This document shows, piece after piece, positions 8,796 to 18,051 of a DNA stretch of 64,000 bases (positions within the stretch are counted from its first letter, which is position 1; the number at the start of each line of letters is the position of its first letter). The position numbers and the translations under genes were made by a program. The stretch comes from Dyella halodurans (GTDB lineage: Bacteria; Pseudomonadota; Gammaproteobacteria; Xanthomonadales; Rhodanobacteraceae). The stretch spans positions 28,901 to 92,900 of the forward strand of contig NZ_JAPDPF010000011.1 in the NCBI RefSeq assembly GCF_026283925.1, read 5' to 3'. A model generated the notes under the pieces. The model did not search any database, was not told where the DNA came from, and worked only from the letters and a program-made list of their open reading frames with translations.

Positions 8796-9482
8796 ATGCC
8801 AAGAATCCTTATTGTCGACGACGATCGTGCCCTGTGCAGCTTGCTGGCGGAGTATTTGCAGCGTGAAGGCTTTGTGGTGGATGTCGCCCATGACAGCGAG
8901 TCTGGCCTGGCCCAGTTGCATAACCAGTCCACGCGCCCCGACCTGCTGATCCTGGATGTGATGATGCCCGGCCGCGACGGGCTGGAGACGCTGCGCGAGC
9001 TGCGCCTGAAACACCGCCTCCCGGTCATCATGCTGTCTGCGCGAGGTGAACCGGTGGATCGTGTGATCGGGCTGGAGCTGGGGGCGGACGACTACCTGAC
9101 CAAACCTTGCCTGCCGCGCGAGCTGCTGGCCCGGGTGCGCGCGCAGCTGCGGCGCAATACGCCGATCGCGGCGGGTACGCTCCAGGTCGGCGCGTTGCGG
9201 CTGGAGCCCAGCGAGCGGCGCGCCTATGTGGAGGAGCAGGAACTGTCCCTGACCGGCGCGGAATTCCAGCTGCTGCTGGCCCTGGCGCAGCGCACCGGCG
9301 AGCTGGTGGACAAGGCGACCTTGACGCGCATGGCGCTGGGGCGCGAGCTGGAGCGCTTCGATCGCAGCATCGACGTGCATGTGAGCCGCTTGCGCCACAA
9401 GCTGACCGAAGCCTCGGCGCAGTCGCCGCGCATCGAGTCGGTGCGCGGCGCCGGCTACAGTCTGGTCGCGGGGGGCGCGTGA
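8796..9482 (+). CDS. cpxR: CpxR-like OmpR-family response regulator
   Basis: A 228-residue response regulator. The receiver domain has the acidic pocket Asp8-Asp10 (IVDDD), phospho-acceptor Asp54 (LILDVMMPG) and Lys103 (LTKPC). The C-terminal OmpR/PhoB winged helix ends with DVHVSRLRHKL and ESVRGAGYSLV. Its length is close to E. coli CpxR. The ATG at 8796 places the start directly on MPRILIVDDD. It overlaps the sensor kinase start (GTGA) and diverges from a CpxP-like gene with a CpxR box in between, which is why I assign it to the Cpx class rather than to a generic OmpR group. Confidence 0.86.
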   Translation: MPRILIVDDDRALCSLLAEYLQREGFVVDVAHDSESGLAQLHNQSTRPDLLILDVMMPGRDGLETLRELRLKHRLPVIMLSARGEPVDRVIGLELGADDYLTKPCLPRELLARVRAQLRRNTPIAAGTLQVGALRLEPSERRAYVEEQELSLTGAEFQLLLALAQRTGELVDKATLTRMALGRELERFDRSIDVHVSRLRHKLTEASAQSPRIESVRGAGYSLVAGGA

Positions 9483-10846
9483 GTCCGTTCAAGAGTTCGC
9501 TGTACTGGCGCCTGCTGATCAGCTTCTGCGCCGTCAATCTGCTGGCGTTGGCGCTCGGTGGTTTCCTCACCACGCGCTTTGCCGCGTACACCACGGCCGT
9601 GGAAATCAATTGGGCCAATCTGGCCCAGGGTGCCGACCAGGCGTATGAGGCAGGCGGTACCGCCGCGCTGGCCGAGTGGGCGCTGCAGCAGCGTCACGAG
9701 GGCATCGAGGCCAGCTTGTACGAACAAGGGCAGGCGCTGGTGCCGATTCGCCTGCCGTCATCCGTGCAGGGCTCGCTGCAGACCTGGCTCGACGCCAAAC
9801 GCGACGTGGTGTTGCAGCCATGGCCGAATCTCTATCTCGCCGTGCAGCAAGTGACGGGGGCGGACGGCAAGACGCGTCAACTGGTCGCCTTGAGTCGCGT
9901 GCACACGCGCTTGCGGCCGCAGACGCGGCAGACCATTTTCCTGGCCATTCAGGGCGTGCTGTCGCTGATCTTCATCGGCATGGTGGGCTGGTGGGTGGCG
10001 CGCAACGTGGCGGGACCGGTGGAAGCGATTCGGCATGCAACGCAACGCATGGCAGCGGGGGAGCTGTCCGCCCGCGTGGGTCGCGACCAAGGCCACGCGC
10101 ATGACGAGCTCGCCCAGCTGGCGCGCGATTTCGACACGATGGCCGAACGCATCGAAGCGCTGGTCGCGCACGATCGCAGCGTGCTGCAGGACCTGTCGCA
10201 CGAACTGCGCTCGCCACTGGCGCGCCTGCACCTGATCCTCGATCTGGCCCGGCGCAGCAAGCATGCCGACGAAGCGGCTGGCTATTTTCAGCAGGCCGAG
10301 CAGGAAATCGACCGGCTCGACAGCATGACTGGCGAGATGCTCGCGCTCTCGCGCCTCGAAGGTGGCATTCCGGGCGTCAGCCGTGAGCCGGTCGAGCTGG
10401 TCGGGCTGTTGAGCGAATGCGTGCGCCGCGCCGGGCTGGAGGCGCATGCGCGCGAGATCACGCTGGCGCTGCACCCGGCCGCGGCGGTGATGGTGTCCGG
10501 CAACGAGCTATTGCTGGAGCGCGCGTTCGACAACCTGCTCTCCAATGCCATCAAGTTCAGCCCGGTGGGTGGTCGTGTCGAGCTGTCCGTGCAGGCCGGC
10601 AAGGACAAGGTCGCGTTGTCGATCCGCGACCATGGTCCCGGCGTGCCGTCCGCCGAGCTGGAATCCTTGTTCCGGCCGCTGTTTCGCGGCAGCAACGCTG
10701 CACGCGCTGACGGTCACGGCCTGGGGCTGGCGATCGTGCAGCGCGTGGTGCGCGCGCATGGTGGCGATATCCGCGCCAGCAATGCCGATGGCGGTGGCCT
10801 GATCGTGCAACTGGACCTGCCGCTGGCACCGGCGGAGCGGGCCTGA
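9479..10846 (+). CDS. cpxA: CpxA-like sensor histidine kinase
   Basis: A 455-residue inner-membrane kinase, presumed to sense envelope stress and phosphorylate the regulator just upstream. The order is TM1 (about 11-33), a periplasmic sensor of about 120 residues, TM2 (152-174), HAMP (about 175-227), HisKA with phospho-acceptor His241 in DLSHELRSPLARL, and HATPase with the N box NLLSNAIKF and G boxes DHGPGVP and GHGLGLAI. The GTG start overlaps the regulator stop codon (GTGA), indicating translational coupling. The H-box wording closely resembles E. coli CpxA. The periplasmic domain is too divergent to compare by eye. Confidence 0.87.
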   Translation: MSPFKSSLYWRLLISFCAVNLLALALGGFLTTRFAAYTTAVEINWANLAQGADQAYEAGGTAALAEWALQQRHEGIEASLYEQGQALVPIRLPSSVQGSLQTWLDAKRDVVLQPWPNLYLAVQQVTGADGKTRQLVALSRVHTRLRPQTRQTIFLAIQGVLSLIFIGMVGWWVARNVAGPVEAIRHATQRMAAGELSARVGRDQGHAHDELAQLARDFDTMAERIEALVAHDRSVLQDLSHELRSPLARLHLILDLARRSKHADEAAGYFQQAEQEIDRLDSMTGEMLALSRLEGGIPGVSREPVELVGLLSECVRRAGLEAHAREITLALHPAAAVMVSGNELLLERAFDNLLSNAIKFSPVGGRVELSVQAGKDKVALSIRDHGPGVPSAELESLFRPLFRGSNAARADGHGLGLAIVQRVVRAHGGDIRASNADGGGLIVQLDLPLAPAERA

Positions 10847-10945
10847 GGTCTTGCCGGCAGGAAACCGGGCAGGGCTTGTTCCCTTGCAGCTCTACGAAAA
10901 CGCCGCGACATTTGCCACACTCGGTTCCTTTGCCGTGGGTCGCCG

Positions 10946-11932
10946 ATGCGCTCGAACGCTCTAGCCGCAGTGGGTCTGGCGCTATGCGCGGCGCTGTTCT
11001 TCACCATGACCTATGTGCTCAACCGCAGCCTGGTGGCGGGTGGTGGCCATTGGGCGTGGGCGGTCATCCTGCGCTATCTCATCACGCTGCCCCTGCTGGC
11101 GCTGGCCTTGCCCTGGCAAGGCGGCCTGGGCGAGTTGCCCAGGGAACTGCGCCAGTCCCCGCGCACGTGGTTGTTGTGGAGCGCGGTCGGCTTCGTCCTG
11201 TTCGGCCTGCCGCTCACCTGGGCGGCCAATAGCGGACCTTCGTGGCTGGTGGCGGGCAGCTTCCAGACCACGGTACTGGCGGGGCCATTGTTGTCGCCTT
11301 TCATTTATCGCGACGAAAGGCGGCGGCTGCCTTGGCGCAGCGTGGCCATCGGCGTGTTGATTGTGGCCGGCGTGTTCGCGCTTCAGTGGGGGCACGCGCA
11401 GGGGCGCCTGCGGCCGGGCGACTGGTTGGCGATGGCTGCCGTGGTGTTCGCCGCCTTCGCCTATCCGCTGGGCAACCGCATGCTGTTGTTGCATCTCGAG
11501 CAGAGCGGCTTGCGTATTGGCGCGACGCAACGCGTGTTCGGCATGACCTTGTGCAGCTGGCCGCTGTGGTGGCTGCTGGCGGCGGTGGCGTGGTGGACGA
11601 TCGGGCCGCCCAGCTTGCGTGAAGTCTGCCTGGCCGGTGGCGTGGCGCTATCGTCCGGTGTGATCGCCACCGTGCTGTTTTTCCGCGCCACCGACATGGT
11701 GCGCAGCGAGCCGACCTCGCTGGCGGCGGTGGAAGCGATGCAGGCGGCGGAGCTGCTGTTCGCCACGGTGATCGGTGCGAGTTTTCTCGGCGAAGCCTGG
11801 CCGCACGGTTTCTCGGCAGCCGGCGCACTGATGATCATCGTCGGCATTGGCCTGTTTGGCTGGGTCAGCGGACGCTCGGCGGCCGGGCACGATGAGGTCG
11901 TGCGCACGCTGCGCACCGATCGCGGCGCCTGA
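10946..11932 (+). CDS. EamA/EmrE-like multidrug efflux family permease
   Basis: A 328-residue inner-membrane protein with about ten hydrophobic segments in two similar halves, of the drug/metabolite transporter superfamily. It looks closest to the multidrug resistance efflux group (PF13536 type). Typical pieces are the N-terminal FFTMTYVLNRSLVAGG, the mid-protein junction around 155-175, and the C-terminal LAAVEAMQAAELLFATVIGASFLGE. The substrate cannot be told. It lies about 100 bp after the cpxA-like gene on the same strand, so co-regulation is possible but not shown. Confidence 0.82.
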   Translation: MRSNALAAVGLALCAALFFTMTYVLNRSLVAGGGHWAWAVILRYLITLPLLALALPWQGGLGELPRELRQSPRTWLLWSAVGFVLFGLPLTWAANSGPSWLVAGSFQTTVLAGPLLSPFIYRDERRRLPWRSVAIGVLIVAGVFALQWGHAQGRLRPGDWLAMAAVVFAAFAYPLGNRMLLLHLEQSGLRIGATQRVFGMTLCSWPLWWLLAAVAWWTIGPPSLREVCLAGGVALSSGVIATVLFFRATDMVRSEPTSLAAVEAMQAAELLFATVIGASFLGEAWPHGFSAAGALMIIVGIGLFGWVSGRSAAGHDEVVRTLRTDRGA

Positions 11933-12052
11933 CCCGGACGTTTGGACCTTGCCTCCAGCCGCAGGCTCGGGTTACACCCTAGGTTCCGGCAGCTGCGCGC
12001 GCATCCGAAGCTGCAGCGCGTTGCCGGCTTCCTTTCGCAATCTGGGGTGGTG

Positions 12053-15000
12053 ATGGGTTATCGGCGTAGTGCATGGATCATGGCGGGCGTGTTGCTGGGA
12101 GCAACGTCCTGGGTCAACGCGACAGCACCAGAGATGCCGCCATCATTGCGCTGGGACGCATCGACCCTGGGCAACCATCGGTATCTGGTGCAAGTGGATG
12201 CGCCGGCTGCCGCGGTGCATGTGGTGATCCCGTGGCGTCGCCGCGACGCGCACCCCGAGCAGGTCGCCGTCGTCGTCACCGATCCAAGCGGCAAGCCGGT
12301 CGGCAATGTGCTGCGTGGAAACATCGACCGCGCCAGCGGCGAACTCGTGTTTCAGGCGGCGCAGGCGGGTGTGTACGCGATTTATTACCAGCCCTACGTC
12401 AGCGTGGGTCGCAGCAACTATCCCACGGTCACCTATGCGACGCCGAAGGACAGCGCCGAGGCCGCCTGGTCACGCAAGATCGGCAGTGGCGCGCAGGCCT
12501 GGGCCAAGCTGCCGCAGGCAAGCGTGCTGCGCTATGAAGCCGTGGACGATTTCGACGCCTATACCGGGATGGAGCGAACCGCCACGCCGGCGCAAGTGCA
12601 GGCGTTGCTGGCAGCGCATCCGTCCGAATCCTTGCTCCTGTTCCCGGAAACGCGGGCCAACCCGGTACGCATGTTCGACAGCATTCCCGAAAGCTGGGCG
12701 CAGCGTGGAGCGGGCGGCAGCTTGAGCGAGCGCGCGCTGCGCGGCGAATACCTGAGCTTCCAGATAGGCGCCTGGGCCCCGCGCGGCAAGGTCGACAACC
12801 TGCGTGTCGAGTTCAGTGACCTGGTCGGCGCTGAGGGTGCGCGCATCCCTGCCAGTGCATTCACCGTTTTGAACCTCGGCGGTGTCGATTCAATCGGCAA
12901 GCCATTCTCGTTGCGCGTCGACGTGGCGCAGGGGCGAGTGCAGCCCTTGTGGATGGGGCTTGATGTGCCGGCGTCTGCCAAGGCGGATGTGTACCGTGGC
13001 GAAGTCACCATCGCTGCCGATGGCGTGGCGGCGCAGAAAGTGCCGCTGCTCATCACGGTGGGCGAGGGCCAGGCGGTGGCGCATGGCGATGACGACCCGT
13101 TCAAGCTGACCCGCATGCGCTGGCTCAATTCCACCCTGGCCCAGGACGATTCGCTGGTAAAGCCGTTCACCGCGATCAGCGTGAACGGGCCGACGCTAGG
13201 CATCCTCGGGCGCGACGTGAAACTAGCGGCCAGTGGCCTGCCGGCGCAGATCACCAGCGCCTTCGACGAGCGCATGACCGGCTTTGCTAAACAACCGACG
13301 GCGCTGCTGGCAGCTCCCATGCGCCTGGTGGTGCAGGACGGCACGGGTGACCATGCGCTGGACGCATCCGGGGTAGCCAAGATGCAGCGCGATGGCCCCG
13401 GCAAGGTGCACTGGCAGGTGGCAGGAAGTGCGGGGCCGCTGCAGGGCGAGGTCAAGGCCAGCCTAGAGGCGGATGGCACGCTGACTTATGCGATTGCCCT
13501 CACCGCGAAACAGGCCACTACGCTGCGTGATATCCGGCTGGAAATTCCGCTGAATCACGACGTGGCCAAGTATCAGCTCGGCCTTGGCCGCCAAGGCGAT
13601 CGCGCGCCTGCCGCTTTCGACTGGAAGTGGAACGTTCAGAACAACCAGGATGGCGCCTGGATCGGCACGGTGAATGCCGGCCTGGCCTTCCATTTGCGCG
13701 ACGAACACTACCTGCGCCCGCTGAATACGAATTTCTACCACCAGCAGCCGTTGCGCATGCCCCTGTCGTGGGACAACCAGGGGCAAGGCGGCATCCGCTT
13801 GCGCAGCCAGCCAAACGCGTACCTGGCCGAGGCGTTCAGTGGTCCGCGCACGATGAAGGCGGGCGAGACCTTGCGCTACGACATCGTGATGCGCGTGACG
13901 CCGTTCAAGACGATCAACCCGGCCGAGCATTTCTCCGAACGCTACTTCCACAAGTACGGCGATCTCGATGCAATCAAGGCCGAAGGCGCGAACGTGGTGA
14001 ATATCCATCACGCCACGCCGATCAATCCCTGGATCAACTACCCGTTCCTCGAAGCCGGCGCGATGCGTGCGTATGTCGATGCGGCCCACCAGCGCGGCAT
14101 GCGCGTGAAGATCTATGACACCGTACGCGAGCTTTCCGACCGTGCGCCCGAACTGCCCATGCTGGAAAGCCTGGGCCATGAAGTGATCAGCGCCGGCAAG
14201 GGCGGCGGTTTCTCGTGGCTGCAGGAGCATCTGGACGGCGACTACATCGCGGCATGGCACGTGCCGGAGAATCGCGATGCAGCGGTGATCAATGCGGGCC
14301 AGAGCCGCTGGCACAACTACTACATCGAAGGGCTGGACTGGCTTGCCCGCAATGTCGGGATCGATGGCCTGTACCTCGACGATGTCGCATACGATCGCAC
14401 CACCATGAAGCGCGTGCGCAAGGTGCTGGAAGCGCGGCGCCCGCATCCGCTGATCGACCTGCATTCGGCGAGCCAGTACAACCCGCGCGACGGCTATATC
14501 AACAGCGCGCTGCTCTACATGGAGCTGTTTCCCTATATCGACCGGCTGTGGTTCGGCGAGGAGTTCGATTACGAGAAGACCTCGCCCGCTTATTGGCTCA
14601 CCGAGATCTCGGGCATTCCGTATGGCCTGATGGGCGAGATGCTGCAGAACGACGGCAACCCGTGGCGCGGCATGCTGTTCGGCATGACGAACCGGCTGGG
14701 CTGGTCGCCGGGCAGCGATCCCCGCGGGCTGTGGAAGCTATGGGACGGCTTTGGCATCGCCCAGGCGGAGATGATCGGCTGGTGGGTGCACGACACGCCG
14801 GTGAAGACCGATCGCGACGACGTGCTGGCGACCAGTTATGTGCGCAAGGGCAAAAAGACGCTGATCGCCCTGGCTTCATGGGCGCCTGAAAAAACCGCAG
14901 TGAAGCTCAGCATCGACTGGCATGCGCTGGGTCTTTCGGCCAGCAAGGTCACCCTGGTGGCGCCGGCGGTCGACGGCTTCCAGCCGCAGGCGACGTTCAA

Positions 15001-15058
15001 GCCGGGTGATGCGGTTCCCGTCGAGCCCGGCAAGGGCTGGTTGCTGGTCGTCGAATGA
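12053..15058 (+). CDS. Secreted glycoside hydrolase-like protein (GH123/DUF6067-type)
   Basis: A protein of about 1,001 residues with a signal peptide (MGYRRSAWIMAGVLLGATSWVNATA). The first 580 residues look like beta-sandwich modules. From about 600 a TIM-barrel-like domain follows, with strand motifs NVVNIHHATP, GMRVKIYDTV, GLYLDDVAYDR (Asp776-Asp777) and LIDLHSASQYNP. A small C-terminal beta domain carries KTLIALASWAPE. The combination matches secreted proteins annotated as glycoside hydrolase domain-containing (GH123 N-terminal/DUF6067). No substrate is assigned, and the acidic pair in GLYLDD is my candidate catalytic site. An upstream TTG at 11942 would give a longer form without a signal at its start. 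It overlaps the next gene by 4 bp. Confidence 0.72.
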   Translation: MGYRRSAWIMAGVLLGATSWVNATAPEMPPSLRWDASTLGNHRYLVQVDAPAAAVHVVIPWRRRDAHPEQVAVVVTDPSGKPVGNVLRGNIDRASGELVFQAAQAGVYAIYYQPYVSVGRSNYPTVTYATPKDSAEAAWSRKIGSGAQAWAKLPQASVLRYEAVDDFDAYTGMERTATPAQVQALLAAHPSESLLLFPETRANPVRMFDSIPESWAQRGAGGSLSERALRGEYLSFQIGAWAPRGKVDNLRVEFSDLVGAEGARIPASAFTVLNLGGVDSIGKPFSLRVDVAQGRVQPLWMGLDVPASAKADVYRGEVTIAADGVAAQKVPLLITVGEGQAVAHGDDDPFKLTRMRWLNSTLAQDDSLVKPFTAISVNGPTLGILGRDVKLAASGLPAQITSAFDERMTGFAKQPTALLAAPMRLVVQDGTGDHALDASGVAKMQRDGPGKVHWQVAGSAGPLQGEVKASLEADGTLTYAIALTAKQATTLRDIRLEIPLNHDVAKYQLGLGRQGDRAPAAFDWKWNVQNNQDGAWIGTVNAGLAFHLRDEHYLRPLNTNFYHQQPLRMPLSWDNQGQGGIRLRSQPNAYLAEAFSGPRTMKAGETLRYDIVMRVTPFKTINPAEHFSERYFHKYGDLDAIKAEGANVVNIHHATPINPWINYPFLEAGAMRAYVDAAHQRGMRVKIYDTVRELSDRAPELPMLESLGHEVISAGKGGGFSWLQEHLDGDYIAAWHVPENRDAAVINAGQSRWHNYYIEGLDWLARNVGIDGLYLDDVAYDRTTMKRVRKVLEARRPHPLIDLHSASQYNPRDGYINSALLYMELFPYIDRLWFGEEFDYEKTSPAYWLTEISGIPYGLMGEMLQNDGNPWRGMLFGMTNRLGWSPGSDPRGLWKLWDGFGIAQAEMIGWWVHDTPVKTDRDDVLATSYVRKGKKTLIALASWAPEKTAVKLSIDWHALGLSASKVTLVAPAVDGFQPQATFKPGDAVPVEPGKGWLLVVE

Positions 15059-16086
15059 TGCGCATCGGGATTAAACGGAAGAAGGGTGCGCGTTCGCTCG
15101 CCTGGGTGGTGGCGCTGGTGTTGTTCTGGGCCACGTCTGCGAGCGCTGATGTTGCCGACGCGTCGCCGGCACCCGAGCAGGCGCCGCCGCCTGTCACCCG
15201 ACTCGTGTTGGATGCGCCGGCGTTCGCGCCGGAGAAGATCAAGGTGTCCGTCTATCTGCCGCCGGGCTATGACGCGACGTCGTCGGCAAGCATCCGCTAC
15301 CCGGTTCTATACGCGAATGACGGCCAGGACATGGCCGCGGTGGGTTTGCAGAAGACGCTGGACAAGCTGTATGCCGAGCATGCGCTGCAGCCGGTCATCG
15401 TGATCGCGATCGATATGCTTGCCGACCGTGCGTCCGCTTACGGCCTGTCCGATCGCCGGGCGAAGCGCAGCCTGGTCGGCGATTCGCGCATCGGTCCGAT
15501 CGGTCGTCGTGCCTACGAGTACTCCGACTGGCTGGCGACGCAGCTGGTGCCCTATGTCGATGCCCATTACCGCACGCAGCGAACGGCACGCGGGCGCACC
15601 ATGCTGGGCTGGTCGCTGGGTGGCCTCAACGCGTTCAACCTGGGCTGGCAGTATCCCGAGGTGTTCGCTCGTGTTGCGGCGTTCTCGCCATCGTTCTGGT
15701 TGGCGGGCGATCGCAGCAGTGCGCAGGCGATCGAATCATCGCGTCTGGCGCAAGCCATGGTGAACGACTCGACCCGGCATCGCGACCTGCGCTTCTGGTT
15801 CTCCGTGGGCGCACGCGAGGAAACCAATGACCGCAATGGCAACGGCATCATCGATGCGGTCGAGGATGTACAGGATCTGGTCGGCGGCTACCGCGCAGCC
15901 GACGGGTCGCAGCTGCGCGGGCTGCGCGATCTCGGCTATGCGGTGGACATGGACTATCTCCAGCACCCCTCGCGCAGTGCCAGTGTCGCCTTGTATGTGC
16001 TCCCTGATGGCGAACACAACCAGGCCACCTGGAAGCGCGTGTTGCCGGTTTTCCTGACCTGGGCCTACGGCACCAACCGGCCTTGA
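15055..16086 (+). CDS. Secreted alpha/beta-hydrolase, esterase D (PF00756) family
   Basis: A 343-residue putative esterase. It has a basic start followed by a hydrophobic signal peptide ending near ASADV. The alpha/beta-hydrolase core shows YPVLYANDGQDM and the nucleophile elbow GWSLGG with Ser187. The catalytic His is probably in DGEHNQATW near the end. The family includes enterochelin esterases and feruloyl or acetylxylan esterases. Its ATG overlaps the stop of the glycoside-hydrolase-like gene (ATGA), so the two are translated together. A shared task such as deacylating a polysaccharide that the hydrolase cuts is a reasonable inference. Confidence 0.83.
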   Translation: MMRIGIKRKKGARSLAWVVALVLFWATSASADVADASPAPEQAPPPVTRLVLDAPAFAPEKIKVSVYLPPGYDATSSASIRYPVLYANDGQDMAAVGLQKTLDKLYAEHALQPVIVIAIDMLADRASAYGLSDRRAKRSLVGDSRIGPIGRRAYEYSDWLATQLVPYVDAHYRTQRTARGRTMLGWSLGGLNAFNLGWQYPEVFARVAAFSPSFWLAGDRSSAQAIESSRLAQAMVNDSTRHRDLRFWFSVGAREETNDRNGNGIIDAVEDVQDLVGGYRAADGSQLRGLRDLGYAVDMDYLQHPSRSASVALYVLPDGEHNQATWKRVLPVFLTWAYGTNRP

Positions 16087-16109
16087 ATGAGCCGGCGCCA
16101 GCGGGCGCC

Positions 16110-17819
16110 TCAGGTGCCCGTGGCGGCGAGTGGCGGATGCGACACGATGCGATTGCGACCGTCGCTCTTGGCGCGATAAAGCGCGGCATCGGCGCGCGCC
16201 AGCAGTTCATCGGCCGTGTCGGTGGGGCCGTCGAGGCTGGCCGCACCGAGGCTTACTGTCGTCTGTAGCGTGGTGCCGCGGGAATGGACGTGCAAGGTCT
16301 CGATACGCTTGCGGATGCGCTCGCCAATCGCCACGGCGTTGTCATGGCTGGCACCAGGCAGGCCGACGATGAATTCCTCGCCGCCATAGCGGCCTAGCCA
16401 GTCCGCTGGACGCAGCTCTTCGGCGATCGCCACGACCACGGCGCGCAGGCAGGCATCGCCGACCGCATGCCCGAAACGGTCGTTGATGGACTTGAAGTGG
16501 TCCATGTCCAGGAACAACAGCGCAAACGGTTCCTTCTGCAGGCGCGCCTCGGTGATCGCGGCGTTGAGGCGGCGCACCAGGGCACGGCGATTGAGTACGC
16601 CGGTGAGCGCGTCATGGTCGGCGAGGTGATGCGCCATGTCGCGCTCGCGCCGTGCGCGCAGCGAGGCATCCGCCAAACCGATCGTGACCACGATGCTGGC
16701 GAACGCCATGGTGAACGGGTAGCCGTATTCGAGCCAGCGTGGCTGGTCGAGGTTGAGCAGGACCTGGCTCAGGCGCAGCAGGGTAAACATCACCTGCGGC
16801 ATCCAGGCGATCAGAAAGAACCGGGCCTGGCGGCCGTGACGCGACACCGCCAGCACGACCGTGCTCAAGGTCCACAACTCGGTCAGCATGAACCACACGT
16901 TGAAGCTGCTGGCCAGCAAGTGCGTGCGCACGGCAAACGGCAGGCATAGCAGCAGCGCGGCAAGCAGGAACGGCCAGCGCATCCAGCCCAGGATCTTCGC
17001 GGCCGTGGGGGTGATCTGCCGCAGTTCGCAGAATTCAAGGATGAACGAGACCAGCAGCGGTGTGCTCAGCGCCGCGAACAGCCAGGGCGCGTGCGTACCC
17101 AGGGGCACCAGCAGCTTGCCGCCCGGCAGCTCGTAGATCTCGCCGCTGGTGAGCATCTGGAACATCAGCTGGAACGTGGTGTAGCCGATGAAATACACTA
17201 GCACGCGGTCACGCAGCACCATCCACAGGCACAGCGCCGCCAGGATCATGGTGACCTGCACGCTGGCAAACATGGTGGTCAGGCGGACGTGGTTGAGATC
17301 CTCGGACTGGTAGCTGGCCAGGTCCGTCAGTGCGGGTTTGATCTGCCGCGTGAAGCTGTCGGCAGCGATCTGCACGTAGATCGGCTGTCCAGCGTGCAGG
17401 TCATGCGGCAGCTCCATCGCGAGGCGATGGCGCGAGAAGCGCGAGTTCTCCTCGGTTTGCGCAAACCACAGTGCACGCGGCTGGTAGTCGGGCGGCGCGT
17501 AAACCGTGATCCGTATGTACGTCGCGCCCGTGAAACTCAGCACCGGCGACGTCTCGCCCTGCCAGTCCGCGTTCGTATCCAGTCGATACCAGCGTTCGCT
17601 TTCGACGGCGTTGGGGGTATAAGCCGAGTGGCTCGGCACGAACAAGGCGTCCATTGGGCCATGCACGACTTGCGCCGGATCGACGACTTGCGTCGTCGCT
17701 GGCAGCGCCGCTATCTGCAGTGCGCTTCCGGGCTCCGCGGCAGGCGCCGCATGCGCCACCAGCACATAGAGCGCGGCGAACAGGCATGCAACGAAAACCA
17801 CGATGGGTCCGCGATACAT
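16110..17819 (-). CDS. Diguanylate cyclase with 7TM (7TMR-DISM-like) sensor
   Basis: A 569-residue membrane protein that probably makes cyclic di-GMP. It has a signal-like first segment, a periplasmic beta-rich domain (about 30-190), and seven hydrophobic segments (about 195-400) typical of 7TMR-DISM receptors. The cytosolic GGDEF domain has the active motif GGEEF at 479-483. An inhibitory RxxD site (RPAD, 470-473) lies five residues before it, predicting product feedback. The start at 17819 is chosen because a G-rich ribosome binding site lies just upstream; an ATG at 17831 is the alternative. It converges on the esterase gene. Confidence 0.88.
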   Translation of the reverse strand: MYRGPIVVFVACLFAALYVLVAHAAPAAEPGSALQIAALPATTQVVDPAQVVHGPMDALFVPSHSAYTPNAVESERWYRLDTNADWQGETSPVLSFTGATYIRITVYAPPDYQPRALWFAQTEENSRFSRHRLAMELPHDLHAGQPIYVQIAADSFTRQIKPALTDLASYQSEDLNHVRLTTMFASVQVTMILAALCLWMVLRDRVLVYFIGYTTFQLMFQMLTSGEIYELPGGKLLVPLGTHAPWLFAALSTPLLVSFILEFCELRQITPTAAKILGWMRWPFLLAALLLCLPFAVRTHLLASSFNVWFMLTELWTLSTVVLAVSRHGRQARFFLIAWMPQVMFTLLRLSQVLLNLDQPRWLEYGYPFTMAFASIVVTIGLADASLRARRERDMAHHLADHDALTGVLNRRALVRRLNAAITEARLQKEPFALLFLDMDHFKSINDRFGHAVGDACLRAVVVAIAEELRPADWLGRYGGEEFIVGLPGASHDNAVAIGERIRKRIETLHVHSRGTTLQTTVSLGAASLDGPTDTADELLARADAALYRAKSDGRNRIVSHPPLAATGT

Positions 17820-18051
17820 AAATCCCCCCATTGTCCGGCCCCCCGTTGCCGGTACCCCGAGTGCAGCCGATCGATCGGCTGATACCTCGTTGTGCACTAT
17901 GTATCACGTTCGGCGGGCCGCTTGCAGGCTACCGGCGAAAAATTTGGCGCGTAAGAAACTGCAATGCGAACAGACGTTTGAGTGACCCTCGATCACGGCC
18001 GCCGCAAGTTCTATGCTTGCCACTTCGAGACGTGGGCAAGGCGGTTGCAAC

